A stretch of DNA of 64,000 nucleotides. Origin: an uncultured Candidatus Melainabacteria bacterium. Its GTDB lineage: Bacteria > Cyanobacteriota > Vampirovibrionia > Gastranaerophilales > Gastranaerophilaceae. The notes beneath the pieces are model-generated. The model was given only the letters and a program-made list of their open reading frames with translations, did no database searches and was not told the DNA's origin. Positions 34,792 to 43,016 of this stretch are shown piece after piece. The stretch lies in assembly GCA_947090755.1 (NCBI GenBank), contig CAMUPF010000005.1, positions 28,111-92,110 on the forward strand, written 5' to 3'. A program made the position numbers and the translations under genes. Every line of letters starts with the position of its first letter. Within the stretch, counting starts at the first letter, position 1.

Positions 34792-37700
34792 TAATATAAA
34801 AAAGGTTTTAGTAATAGGCTCCGGCCCAATCGTAATTGGTCAGGCAGCGGAATTTGACTATGCGGGCGTGCAGGCATGCAGAGCGCTCAGGGAAGAAGGG
34901 ATTCAAGTAGTGCTTGTAAACTCCAACCCTGCGACGATTATGACTGATGAAAACATCGCGGATAAGGTTTATATTGAACCGCTGACGATTGAAGCGTTTA
35001 ATGATATTATCGCGCGCGAAAAACCCGACGGACTTCTGGCAGGACTCGGCGGTCAAACAGGTCTGAACCTTGCGGTTGAACTTCATAACGCCGGAATTTT
35101 GGATAAATATGGCGTAAAGCTTCTGGGCACAACGATTGAATCTATCCAAAAAGCCGAGGACAGGGAACTTTTCAAGGAATTAATGCTTGAAATAGGTGAG
35201 CCTATCCCTGAAAGCATTACGGTTTCAAATCTCGCTGACGCTCAAAAATTCGCCGATAAAATCGGGTTCCCGCTCATTATCAGACCGGCTTTTACACTTG
35301 GCGGTTCAGGCGGCGGCATCGCAACCACGCAAGAAGAGTTTGAAGAAATCGTTCACAGCGGTTTACTTCGAAGCCCGATTTCGCAGATTCTGGTAGAGCG
35401 CAGTATCGCAGGCTTTAAGGAAGTTGAATACGAAGTTATGCGCGACGCAAACGACACCGCAATCGCAATTTGTAATATGGAAAATATCGACCCTATAGGT
35501 ATCCATACCGGCGACAGTTTTGTTGTCGCGCCATCTCAAACGCTTACGAATAAAGAGTATCAAATGCTTAGAAGTTCCGCGTTGAAAATTATTCGCGCGC
35601 TCAAAATCGAGGGCGGATGTAACGTTCAATACGCGCTTGATACCGCAAGCAACCAGTATTATGTAATTGAGGTTAACCCGCGCGTCAGCCGCTCATCAGC
35701 GCTTGCGTCAAAAGCAACCGGCTACCCGATTGCAAAGGTCACGACAAAAATCGCTATCGGCTACCATCTGCACGAGATTCCAAACTCAATTACGCAAAAA
35801 ACAGTCGCAGCGTTTGAACCCGCGCTTGATTACGTGGTAACAAAAATTCCCAAATGGCCGTTTGATAAATTTGATCAGGGCGACAGGCTTCTCGGCACTA
35901 AAATGAAAGCTACCGGCGAAGTCATGGCAATCGGAAGAACCTTTGAAAGCTCTTTCAAAAAAGCGATTACCTCAATTGAGGACAAAAACACAGGCCTTGT
36001 CCGCCGACAATACACGGCATTTAGCGACGAAGAACTTAAAGCACTTCTTTCCGTTCAGGACGACCGCAGAATTTTCCGCGTCGCAGAAGCGCTGACACGC
36101 AGAATTTCCGTTGATGAAATCAACCACATTACAAAAATTGACAAGTGGTTCATCAACAAAATTAAAAATCTTGTGGACTTTGAACTTCGACTGAAAGAAA
36201 AAAATCTTACGCCTGAATTATATTTAGAGGCAAAAGAAAAGGGTTTTCTTGATAGCGAAATCGCTGTTTTTGCGCGCCGCAGACTGGCTGATGTTGAAGC
36301 GATTAAAAAAGAAGCCGGCATTAAAGCCGCGTTCAAAATCGTTGACACCTGTGCCGCGGAATTTAAAGCCTATACGCCTTATTATTACTCTACTTACAAC
36401 GAATTTAATGAAAATGTTGTGGATAATTCCAAAGAAAGTATTCTTATTCTCGGCTCCGGCCCTATCAGAATCGGGCAGGGGATAGAATTTGACTACTGTT
36501 CAGTACACGCGGCGTGGAGTGTTAGAAACAACGGTTATCAATCCTTAATCGTAAACTCCAACCCTGAAACGCTCTCGACAGATTTTGACGTTGCGGACAA
36601 ACTATATTTTGAACCGATGAATATCGAAAATATTATGAATATTATTGAACAGGAACAGCCAAAAGGCGTTATGGTTCAATTCGGCGGCCAGACCGCGATT
36701 AACCTTGCCGAAAAACTTTACGAACGCGGTGTGAATATCCTCGGTACATCAATCGATGCAATCAGAAAAGCCGAGGATAGAAAACAATTTGAAGCGCTTT
36801 TACAGGAACTTGGCATCCCTCAGCCTCAGGGCCGTGCGGTCAGAAAACAGGAAGAAGCAATCGCAGCGTATAAGGAACTCGGGTTCCCGCTTCTGGTTCG
36901 TCCGTCTTACGTTATCGGCGGCCGCGGTATGCAGGTTGTTTACAACGAAGAGGAACTTTTAACCTACTTCAATTCAGCCTTGAAGTTTTCAGACGAACAT
37001 CCTGTTTTAATCGACCAGTACATTGAAGGCAAAGAAGTCGAACTTGATGCGATTTCTGACGGTGAGGATATTTTAATCCCCGGCGTCACAGAGCATATTG
37101 AGCGTGCGGGAATCCATTCCGGTGACAGTATGGCTATTTATCCGACCCAAAAGGTTAAGCCTGAAGTTATTAAAACTCTTGTTGAATACACCGAAAAACT
37201 TGCCAGAGCGCTTAAAATTAAAGGCGTTATGAACATTCAGTTTGTATTGAAAGACGATATCGCGTATGTTATTGAAGTTAACCCGCGTGCGTCACGTACC
37301 ATGCCGATTATGAGTAAAGTCACCGGAATTCCTATGATTGACATTGGCGTCAATGCAGCGCTTGGAAAGTCCATCAAAGAGCAAGGTTATAGTACAGGAC
37401 TGGCGCTGACAACGGATTTGGTCTGTGTGAAAGTTCCTGTGTTCTCGTTCCAAAAGTTGAACCGTATCGATCCTGCGCTTGCGCCGGAAATGAAATCAAC
37501 CGGTGAAGTTTTAGGCGTCGACAGGGTTTATGAAAAAGCGCTTGTCAAAGGATTCCTTGCGGCAGGTTATTCGTTCCCTGAAAGACGCGGCGACGTTATG
37601 TTATCGCTAAACGACCACACCAAAGGCCAGTGCGACGACATCGCGGCGGATTTCGCGGAACTCGGATACCGTATAGTTGCCACAACCGGAACACACAAAT

Positions 37701-38011
37701 ATCTAGAATCAAAAGGCATTCCGTCAAAAGAAATCGCTAATTTTGATATAGAAAAAATGCAGGCGCATATGAAAAAAGGCCAGCTTTGTTTTATTATCAA
37801 TACCCCGACAACAAACGGGAATTCGGCGCGTATAGGTTCAGAGAACCGCGGATTTTTGATTAGAACGATTGCGGAAATGTATTCAACGTCGTGTTTCACC
37901 TCAATCGACACTGCACGAGCGTACCTGAAAGCAATGAAATACAAAATCCAACACCCTGAAATGACTTACGAGGGAATTTCAGAATATAAAAAATCAAGAG
38001 TATGTGTATAA
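34778..38011 (+). CDS. carB: Carbamoyl-phosphate synthase large subunit
   Basis: A full-length 1077-aa enzyme that makes carbamoyl phosphate from bicarbonate, ammonia and two ATP. Two homologous ATP-grasp halves are visible, each starting with GSGPI(V/R)IGQ..EFDY (residues about 10-25 and 555-575) and each with a PLxxRPxxxxGG loop. The C-terminal MGS-like regulatory domain (about 935-1077, RRGDVMLSLNDHTKG, IVATTGTHKYLES) is the region where UMP or ornithine acts in relatives. A strong AGGAGG lies before the ATG. It is the last gene of the UMP operon, ending just before a hairpin and pilin 3. Confidence 0.98.
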   Translation: MPRNNNIKKVLVIGSGPIVIGQAAEFDYAGVQACRALREEGIQVVLVNSNPATIMTDENIADKVYIEPLTIEAFNDIIAREKPDGLLAGLGGQTGLNLAVELHNAGILDKYGVKLLGTTIESIQKAEDRELFKELMLEIGEPIPESITVSNLADAQKFADKIGFPLIIRPAFTLGGSGGGIATTQEEFEEIVHSGLLRSPISQILVERSIAGFKEVEYEVMRDANDTAIAICNMENIDPIGIHTGDSFVVAPSQTLTNKEYQMLRSSALKIIRALKIEGGCNVQYALDTASNQYYVIEVNPRVSRSSALASKATGYPIAKVTTKIAIGYHLHEIPNSITQKTVAAFEPALDYVVTKIPKWPFDKFDQGDRLLGTKMKATGEVMAIGRTFESSFKKAITSIEDKNTGLVRRQYTAFSDEELKALLSVQDDRRIFRVAEALTRRISVDEINHITKIDKWFINKIKNLVDFELRLKEKNLTPELYLEAKEKGFLDSEIAVFARRRLADVEAIKKEAGIKAAFKIVDTCAAEFKAYTPYYYSTYNEFNENVVDNSKESILILGSGPIRIGQGIEFDYCSVHAAWSVRNNGYQSLIVNSNPETLSTDFDVADKLYFEPMNIENIMNIIEQEQPKGVMVQFGGQTAINLAEKLYERGVNILGTSIDAIRKAEDRKQFEALLQELGIPQPQGRAVRKQEEAIAAYKELGFPLLVRPSYVIGGRGMQVVYNEEELLTYFNSALKFSDEHPVLIDQYIEGKEVELDAISDGEDILIPGVTEHIERAGIHSGDSMAIYPTQKVKPEVIKTLVEYTEKLARALKIKGVMNIQFVLKDDIAYVIEVNPRASRTMPIMSKVTGIPMIDIGVNAALGKSIKEQGYSTGLALTTDLVCVKVPVFSFQKLNRIDPALAPEMKSTGEVLGVDRVYEKALVKGFLAAGYSFPERRGDVMLSLNDHTKGQCDDIAADFAELGYRIVATTGTHKYLESKGIPSKEIANFDIEKMQAHMKKGQLCFIINTPTTNGNSARIGSENRGFLIRTIAEMYSTSCFTSIDTARAYLKAMKYKIQHPEMTYEGISEYKKSRVCV

Positions 38012-38017
38012 GTTATG

Positions 38018-38033
38018 GGGGGCTTATGCCCCC
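38018..38033 (+). terminator. GC hairpin after carB abutting the pilin 3 -35 box
   Basis: GGGGGC, loop TTAT, GCCCCC. Instead of a T-run the next bases are TTGACT, the -35 box of pilin copy 3. It may be a weak terminator for the pyr operon merged with the promoter. Confidence 0.5.
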
Positions 38034-38062
38034 TTGACTAATCATAAAACATGGTACATAAT
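38034..38062 (+). promoter_or_regulatory. Pilin-family promoter, copy 3
   Basis: TTGACT (38034-38039), a 17-base spacer containing AAAACATGGTA, and CATAAT (38057-38062). Confidence 0.8.
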
Positions 38063-38086
38063 GAGGGTAAATGAAAGGATGAGATT

Positions 38087-39229
38087 ATGAAAAAACTTAA
38101 TGTATTGATTAGTGCAGGGGGGGGGGGGAGCAAGCTGAGCAGAGCCACGAGCATAACTCCGCGAGCGACCATTGAACTGCGGAGTTATGCGAGAGTCGAG
38201 CGCGCGACGCGGAAGACCGCGCTCTTTCGCGCAAGCGCGAGCGTTGGCGTTTTACGCGAAGCGCAGTACCCACGTTACGCATTTACGATGGCAGAAATCC
38301 TGTTATCCCTCACAATAATTGGCGTAGTGGCTGCGATAACGCTTCCGTCGCTGACGGGCAACATTAACGAACGCACATGGAACACGCAGCGCAAAGCACT
38401 TTATGCGCGTATGAGTCAAGCAATTGCTTTAATGCCCGCGTTGAATGGTTACGGAACCTTAACGGAGGGCAACGAATCAACATCCGCAGTGGACACCGCC
38501 GCTGAAACCTTTGTCACTGAGGGCCTAAGTAAAGTTCTTAAAATTAACAACATCTGTGACAATGAGCATCTTGCTGACTGTGGGATTCCTAATAAAATTA
38601 CAAATCTTGTTGGAACCAATATCGACATCCCTAAAAAACTTTCAGAATTAAATTCAGGAAATATTAGTTTTACATACAGCTCTGTGACTGTTTCTTTGAT
38701 TGATACTAAGGCGGCTGCCTTTGAAACGGCTAATGGTGAATCCATATTATTATTTTATAATCCGGTTTGTCGTGGTTCTTTGAATGAGTCTAGTATGATG
38801 AATCCACAGTTAACAATGTGCGCCAATTTTATTTATGATTTAAACGGGAATAAAGGCCCTAATACTGTCGGTAAAGATATCGGGTTTATATCGGCTTATT
38901 ACCCATCTGATGTGGAAATAGTGGCTCCATATCCTTATTCGCGTGATGTAAACGGAAAGTATAAGTTTAGTGACGCGGCAAAAGCCTGTACCGATTTGGA
39001 TTCAGAATATAGATTGCCAAACATTACGGAATATTCTTCCATGTTTGCTAATTTAAAATTACTTTCTAATGGCAATTCATTGGGTAATGAGTACTATTAC
39101 TGGTCTTCAAGCAAAGTTTCTCCGGTGCGTTCTTGGTACTTTTGGTTTGGCGGTTGGGCTAATTCTTGGAATGGTATAGGCATGAACAATCAAGACAATG
39201 CTTTTGCCGTAAGGTGTGTTAAGCGTTAA
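38087..39229 (+). CDS. Phase-variable prepilin-like protein, copy 3 (ON, 12 G)
   Basis: This copy is open from ATG 38087 (ribosome site GAAAGGATG) through 12 Gs to the stop, giving 380 aa. The leader is 65 aa, [14 protein letters not shown] plus a translated palindromic insert, then [20 protein letters not shown] with Glu at +5 for prepilin peptidase. The mature part has a long N-terminal helix ([19 protein letters not shown]), Cys pairs (NNICD, LADCG) and [16 protein letters not shown]. The C-terminal domain is of DUF1566/lectin-like type ([28 protein letters not shown]). A 65-aa prepilin leader is unusually long. It ends convergent with ruvB, overlapping by 4 bases, with no terminator between. 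Surface display and adhesion are inferred. Confidence 0.85.
   Translation: MKKLNVLISAGGGGSKLSRATSITPRATIELRSYARVERATRKTALFRASASVGVLREAQYPRYAFTMAEILLSLTIIGVVAAITLPSLTGNINERTWNTQRKALYARMSQAIALMPALNGYGTLTEGNESTSAVDTAAETFVTEGLSKVLKINNICDNEHLADCGIPNKITNLVGTNIDIPKKLSELNSGNISFTYSSVTVSLIDTKAAAFETANGESILLFYNPVCRGSLNESSMMNPQLTMCANFIYDLNGNKGPNTVGKDIGFISAYYPSDVEIVAPYPYSRDVNGKYKFSDAAKACTDLDSEYRLPNITEYSSMFANLKLLSNGNSLGNEYYYWSSSKVSPVRSWYFWFGGWANSWNGIGMNNQDNAFAVRCVKR
38117..38128 (+). repeat. Poly-G tract, 12 bases (pilin copy 3)
   Basis: Twelve Gs encode Gly-Gly-Gly-Gly and keep leader and pilin in one frame. This is the ON reference for the family. Confidence 0.9.
38129..38279 (+). repeat. Palindrome-rich leader insert shared with pilin copy 1
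   Basis: Nearly identical to 8025-8165, including the inverted repeat CATAACTCCGC/GCGGAGTTATG. It is translated in frame in this copy. Confidence 0.75.
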
Positions 39230-40314
39230 AACAGTGCCTGCTGGGCATTAAAATTTTTTACTTCGTACCCTAAGTGGCGGTAGGCTTCCGGTGAAACCTT
39301 TCTGCCTCTAGGGGTTCGTTGTAATAAACCCGCCTGTAAAAGGTACGGTTCGCAAACATCTTCAATCGTTCGAACATCTTCGCCGATTGCCGCCGCAATA
39401 GTTTCTATTCCGACCGGCCCGCCGTTGTATTTTTCTATAATTAGTTTCAAAAGCGCGCGGTCTGTGTTATCAAGCCCGTATTTGTCGATTTTTAAAACTT
39501 CAAGTGCTTCGTTAGCCACTTCTTCTGTAATTTCTTCGTTGTATTTCACAAGCGCAAAGTCTGCCGCACGTTTCACAAGTCTGTTCGCAATACGCGGGGT
39601 TCCGCGTGAAGATTTTGCAATAGCTTTTGCACCGCCGTCAGTAATTTTTATGTCTAAAATGCCGGCCGTGCGCTTTACAACCTGTGTTAATTCTTCCATC
39701 GTGTAAAATTCAAGTCTGTTTATAATCCCGAAGCGGTCGCGTAGAGGGCTTGAAAGTTCTCCGGCTTTTGTTGTGGCGCCTATCAGGGTAAATTTCGGCA
39801 GCGGAACACGAAGGGTTTTTACCGTCTGGCTTTTACCTGTTGTCATATCAAGATAAAAATCTTCCATTGCAGGGTAAAGAATTTCTTCCGTCACACGGTT
39901 TAAACGGTGGATTTCGTCGATAAAAAGGATTTCGCCGCCTTTGAGAGACATAAGAATCCCGATAATATCACGCGGTCTTTCAAGCGCAGGTGCGGAAGTT
40001 ATTTTTATATCAACGCCCATTTCTTCGGCGATTACCCCCGCAATGGTTGTTTTCCCAAGCCCCGGAGGCCCGTAGAAAAGCAGGTGGTCAAGCGGCATGT
40101 TACGTTTTTTTGCAGCGGCTGTCGCAATTTTTAAGTTTCCCTTGAGTGCAGTCTGGCCGATATAGCTGTCAAAAGTTTTAGGACGGATTGTATTCTCAAA
40201 ATTTCGGTCAAAATCCGTGTCCTCGGCGTTTACGGGTGTTTCTTTTTTCGCCTGTTCTATGCTTTTTATCGACTTTGCTTGCTCAAAATATTCGTCGTCT
40301 GATATTATACTCAT
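39226..40314 (-). CDS. ruvB: Holliday junction branch migration ATPase RuvB
   Basis: A 362-aa AAA+ motor that drives branch migration at Holliday junctions with Ruv[12 protein letters not shown] leads into Walker [10 protein letters not shown], Walker [12 protein letters not shown], sensor 1 [17 protein letters not shown] (with the arginine finger) and the C-terminal winged helix ([31 protein letters not shown]). The first 45 residues are a variable charged extension. Length is near normal. ruvA and ruvC are not adjacent. Convergent with pilin 3. Confidence 0.97.
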   Translation of the reverse strand: MSIISDDEYFEQAKSIKSIEQAKKETPVNAEDTDFDRNFENTIRPKTFDSYIGQTALKGNLKIATAAAKKRNMPLDHLLFYGPPGLGKTTIAGVIAEEMGVDIKITSAPALERPRDIIGILMSLKGGEILFIDEIHRLNRVTEEILYPAMEDFYLDMTTGKSQTVKTLRVPLPKFTLIGATTKAGELSSPLRDRFGIINRLEFYTMEELTQVVKRTAGILDIKITDGGAKAIAKSSRGTPRIANRLVKRAADFALVKYNEEITEEVANEALEVLKIDKYGLDNTDRALLKLIIEKYNGGPVGIETIAAAIGEDVRTIEDVCEPYLLQAGLLQRTPRGRKVSPEAYRHLGYEVKNFNAQQALF

Positions 40315-40382
40315 TGAAAAACCTCTGATTTTATGATATCATAAACCCCAACAAATGGGCAAATATATTAAAGGAGAGATAT

Positions 40383-41552
40383 ATGAGAGTATCTGAAAGA
40401 TTAGAAAAAATTCCGCCTTACCTTTTTGCAGAAATTGACAGAAAAATCGCAGAAGCAAAAGCCAAAGGCGCTGATGTTATAAGTTTAGGAATCGGCGACC
40501 CTGATACGCCGACGCTTGCGCCGGTTGTGGAAGCTATGCATAAAGCAATCGACAACCCTGCCAACCATGATTACCCGCCGTATAATGGCACTGCGTCTTT
40601 TAGAAAAGCCGCTTGTGAATGGATGAATAAGCGTTTTGGCGTTGAACTTAACCCTGATACAGAAATGCTTGCAAATATTGGTTCCAAAGAAGCGATTGCG
40701 CATGTGTTCTTCGCGTTCGTTGATAAAGGTGATTACACATTGATTCCGGACCCTGGTTATCCGGTTTACAAAAATGCAACTATTTTTGCCGGCGGAATCC
40801 CATTCTCAATGCCGCTTTTAGAGGAAAACGGCTACCTTCCAGATTTTGATAAGATTCCGGAAGATGTTGCGAAAAAATCGAAATTGATGTTCCTTAACTA
40901 TCCAAACAACCCGACCGGTGCGGTTTGCGATTTGGAATTTTTGAAAAAAGCAGTTGATTTTTGTAAAAAATACGACATTTTGCTCTGCTTTGATCAGGCT
41001 TATTGCGAAATGACTTATGACGGCTATGTTGCGCCGTCCGTTTTACAGGTTGAAGGCGGTAAGGATGTTGCGTTAGAATTTTATTCGCACTCAAAGTCTT
41101 ACAATATGACCGGCTGGCGTGTTGGCTGGGTTTGCGGTAATAAAGATGCTGTAAAAGCTCTGGGCACAATCAAAAATAACATTGACAGCGGAACCTTTAA
41201 AGCTATTCAGGATGCGGCAATCGCGGCGTTTAATATAGATAAAGCCGAAATTGAAAAGTTGAATAAAATGTATCAAGAGCGTCGTGACGCAGCAGAAGCG
41301 GGTTTACGCGAACTTGGCTGGGATATTAAGCCGTCAAAAGCAACTTTCTATCTCTGGCTTCCTGTTCCAAAAGGTATGACCAGCGAAGAATTTGTAACCC
41401 TAATGCTTGAAAAAGCGAATGTTGTTGTGCCGCCGGGAAACGGTTACGGCAAATATGGTGAAGGTTATTTCCGTGTTGCATTGACAAAAGATGTTGAAAC
41501 AATTAAAAAATGTATTCAGCGTATGAAAGACGCAGGAATTAGATATGAATAA
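40383..41552 (+). CDS. dapL: LL-diaminopimelate aminotransferase
   Basis: A 389-aa PLP enzyme (class I aminotransferase fold) that converts tetrahydrodipicolinate directly to LL-diaminopimelate for lysine and peptidoglycan. This one-step route is typical of cyanobacteria, chlamydiae and plants. SLGIGDPDTPT, NYPNNPTGAVC and the PLP lysine K238 in YSHSKSYNMTGWRVGW are present. The N-terminal SERLEKIPPYLFAEIDRKI resembles the DapL group. DapL is preferred over aspartate aminotransferase from overall resemblance; the assignment is strong but not certain. Ribosome site AAAGGAGAG. Confidence 0.88.
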   Translation: MRVSERLEKIPPYLFAEIDRKIAEAKAKGADVISLGIGDPDTPTLAPVVEAMHKAIDNPANHDYPPYNGTASFRKAACEWMNKRFGVELNPDTEMLANIGSKEAIAHVFFAFVDKGDYTLIPDPGYPVYKNATIFAGGIPFSMPLLEENGYLPDFDKIPEDVAKKSKLMFLNYPNNPTGAVCDLEFLKKAVDFCKKYDILLCFDQAYCEMTYDGYVAPSVLQVEGGKDVALEFYSHSKSYNMTGWRVGWVCGNKDAVKALGTIKNNIDSGTFKAIQDAAIAAFNIDKAEIEKLNKMYQERRDAAEAGLRELGWDIKPSKATFYLWLPVPKGMTSEEFVTLMLEKANVVVPPGNGYGKYGEGYFRVALTKDVETIKKCIQRMKDAGIRYE

Positions 41553-41557
41553 TTCAT

Positions 41558-41580
41558 AGAGGGGCTGTATGGCCCCTCTT
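41558..41580 (+). terminator. GC hairpin after dapL abutting the pilin 4 -35 box
   Basis: AGAGGGGC (41558-41565), loop TGTATG and GCCCCTCT (41572-41579). The last T pairs start the TTGACT of pilin copy 4, as in copy 3. Probably a weak dapL terminator fused to the promoter. Confidence 0.5.
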
Positions 41581-41607
41581 GACTAATCAAAAAACATGCT
41601 GCATAAT
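41579..41607 (+). promoter_or_regulatory. Pilin-family promoter, copy 4
   Basis: TTGACT (41579-41584), a 17-base spacer with AAAACATGCTG, and CATAAT (41602-41607). Confidence 0.8.
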
Positions 41608-41636
41608 GAAAATATAAAGAAAGGACGGGTAAATAT

Positions 41637-42695
41637 ATGAAAACGAATAGACTTGTAAGAACATTGACAGGGGGGGGGGGGAGCGCTGAGCAGGTCGCTG
41701 AGCGACATCCACACTTGAACCCGTGCGAGTGGACGAAGTCCCGAGCATTTACCATGGCGGAAATATTACTGTCATTAACCATAATTGGTGTAGTTGCCGC
41801 AATAACGCTTCCGTCACTGACGGGCAACATTAACGAACGTACGTGGAACACGCAGAGGAAAGCTTTGTACGCCCGCATGTCACAGGCGATAGCGCTTATG
41901 CCCGCCGTTAACGGCTATGGAAAAGTTAGCGAGGATGCAGACCAGAATGTTACCGAAGACACCGCGGCTGAAACCTTCGTCACAGAAGGCCTGAGTAAAG
42001 TTCTAAAAATTAATAATATTTGCGATTCAGAGCACCTGGCTGATTGCGGTATTGCTTCGACCTACACAAACATCAATGGCTCTAAAATGTCTATGCCGGA
42101 GAATTTGCACGGGTTAAATAGTTTTTTCAACCTTCGTTTTCAAGAGGTTGATGGCGCCGGTTCTCATGTGGGCCCTGTAAAATCTTGCCATCTCCCAAAT
42201 ACCAAAGCCGCAGCGTTTGAAACCCAAAATGGTGAAAGCATTTTAACTTTCTATAATCCTTCTTGCCAATCCGATATATATAATGGTGAACTTAGTACTT
42301 ATGCTCAGACTAAAATGTGTGCCAATTTTATCTTTGATTTGAATGGCTCTAAGGGCCCTAATACCGTAGGAAAAGATATTGGAGCGATGTCTGTCATTTA
42401 TCCGTCTGATTCTGTGGTGGTTGCGCCTGTACCGCTTTATGCAATTGACGGAACTTATACACAGCAGGAGGCAAGTAAAGTTTGTAATAGTAAAGACAAT
42501 GAATCAAGGATTCCTAATATAGAAGAATTTATGTCACTGGCATATAATCTACAATTTACAGGTATTGGAGACAAACATTACTGGTCAAGTACGCTAACCT
42601 CACCTTCAACAGCAAGGGTGTTTCATTTGGGTTTTGGCAGAATTTATAGCTGGTCAAGAAGCTCTAAATGCGCTGTACTTTGTGTTAAGCGTTAA
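41637..42695 (+). CDS. Phase-variable prepilin-like protein, copy 4 (ON, 12 G)
   Basis: Open from ATG 41637 through 12 Gs, giving 352 aa. The leader is 37 aa, MKTNRLVRTLTGGGG then an insert translated from palindromic DNA, followed by [20 protein letters not shown]. The mature part keeps [19 protein letters not shown], the Cys pairs and [16 protein letters not shown]. The C-terminus (SRIPNIEEFMSLA, HYWSSTLTS, VLCVKR) belongs to the same DUF1566/lectin-like type but differs from the other copies between WSS and CVKR. Its own promoter and terminator make it monocistronic. The upstream start in front of the G tract is supported by a GAAAGGA site and by conservation of MK and the promoter with the other four genes. 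Confidence 0.85.
   Translation: MKTNRLVRTLTGGGGSAEQVAERHPHLNPCEWTKSRAFTMAEILLSLTIIGVVAAITLPSLTGNINERTWNTQRKALYARMSQAIALMPAVNGYGKVSEDADQNVTEDTAAETFVTEGLSKVLKINNICDSEHLADCGIASTYTNINGSKMSMPENLHGLNSFFNLRFQEVDGAGSHVGPVKSCHLPNTKAAAFETQNGESILTFYNPSCQSDIYNGELSTYAQTKMCANFIFDLNGSKGPNTVGKDIGAMSVIYPSDSVVVAPVPLYAIDGTYTQQEASKVCNSKDNESRIPNIEEFMSLAYNLQFTGIGDKHYWSSTLTSPSTARVFHLGFGRIYSWSRSSKCAVLCVKR
41670..41681 (+). repeat. Poly-G tract, 12 bases (pilin copy 4)
   Basis: Twelve Gs encode four Gly in the ON frame. The palindrome GTCGCTGAGCGAC follows shortly after (about 41693-41705). Confidence 0.9.
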
Positions 42696-42726
42696 TAAAA
42701 AATCCGCCTCTACGGGCGGATTTTTT
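42696..42726. terminator. Bidirectional terminator after pilin 4
   Basis: AAAAAATCCGCC, short loop, GGGCGGATTTTTT. It serves pilin 4 and the convergent ribbon-helix-helix gene. Confidence 0.9.
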
Positions 42727-42913
42727 AGCCGATTAACTCTTCTAAGATGCTTGCGTGATCTTCTGCTTTTCTTGTGTTTGAATAAGAAGAACGTCTGATG
42801 TAAGCACGCAGCGCTTCTCTGATAAGTTCGCTGCGGGTTCTCTGTTCGTTATCCGCAACCTCGTTAATTTTTTCCAAAAATTTGTCCGACATTGATACCA
42901 ACACTTTAGCCAT
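42725..42913 (-). CDS. Ribbon-helix-helix (CopG/Arc-type) DNA-binding protein
   Basis: A 62-aa regulator. The N-terminal beta strand MAKVLVSMSDKFLEKI and the two helices (QRTRSELIREALRAYIRR) fit the ribbon-helix-helix fold, which binds DNA as a dimer. The start at 42913 is chosen because AGGAGG lies 8 bases upstream; an ATG further up adds nine unconvincing residues. No toxin gene stands next to it, so a toxin-antitoxin role is not supported. It lies convergent to pilin 4 and could in principle regulate it or the pilin promoters, which is speculation. Confidence 0.8.
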   Translation of the reverse strand: MAKVLVSMSDKFLEKINEVADNEQRTRSELIREALRAYIRRSSYSNTRKAEDHASILEELIG

Positions 42914-43016
42914 AACTTTTACCTCCTGACACAACACACAGCGGAAATATTTTTTCCTTAATTTTATTATATCAGATTTATATAATTTTACTATAATTTG
43001 TAAACTTAAGTAAACA

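Noticed and set aside
42725..42937. Ribbon-helix-helix gene as antitoxin of a toxin-antitoxin pair
   Set aside because: No small toxin gene lies next to it; neighbours are a terminator and the hybrid-cluster-like gene.
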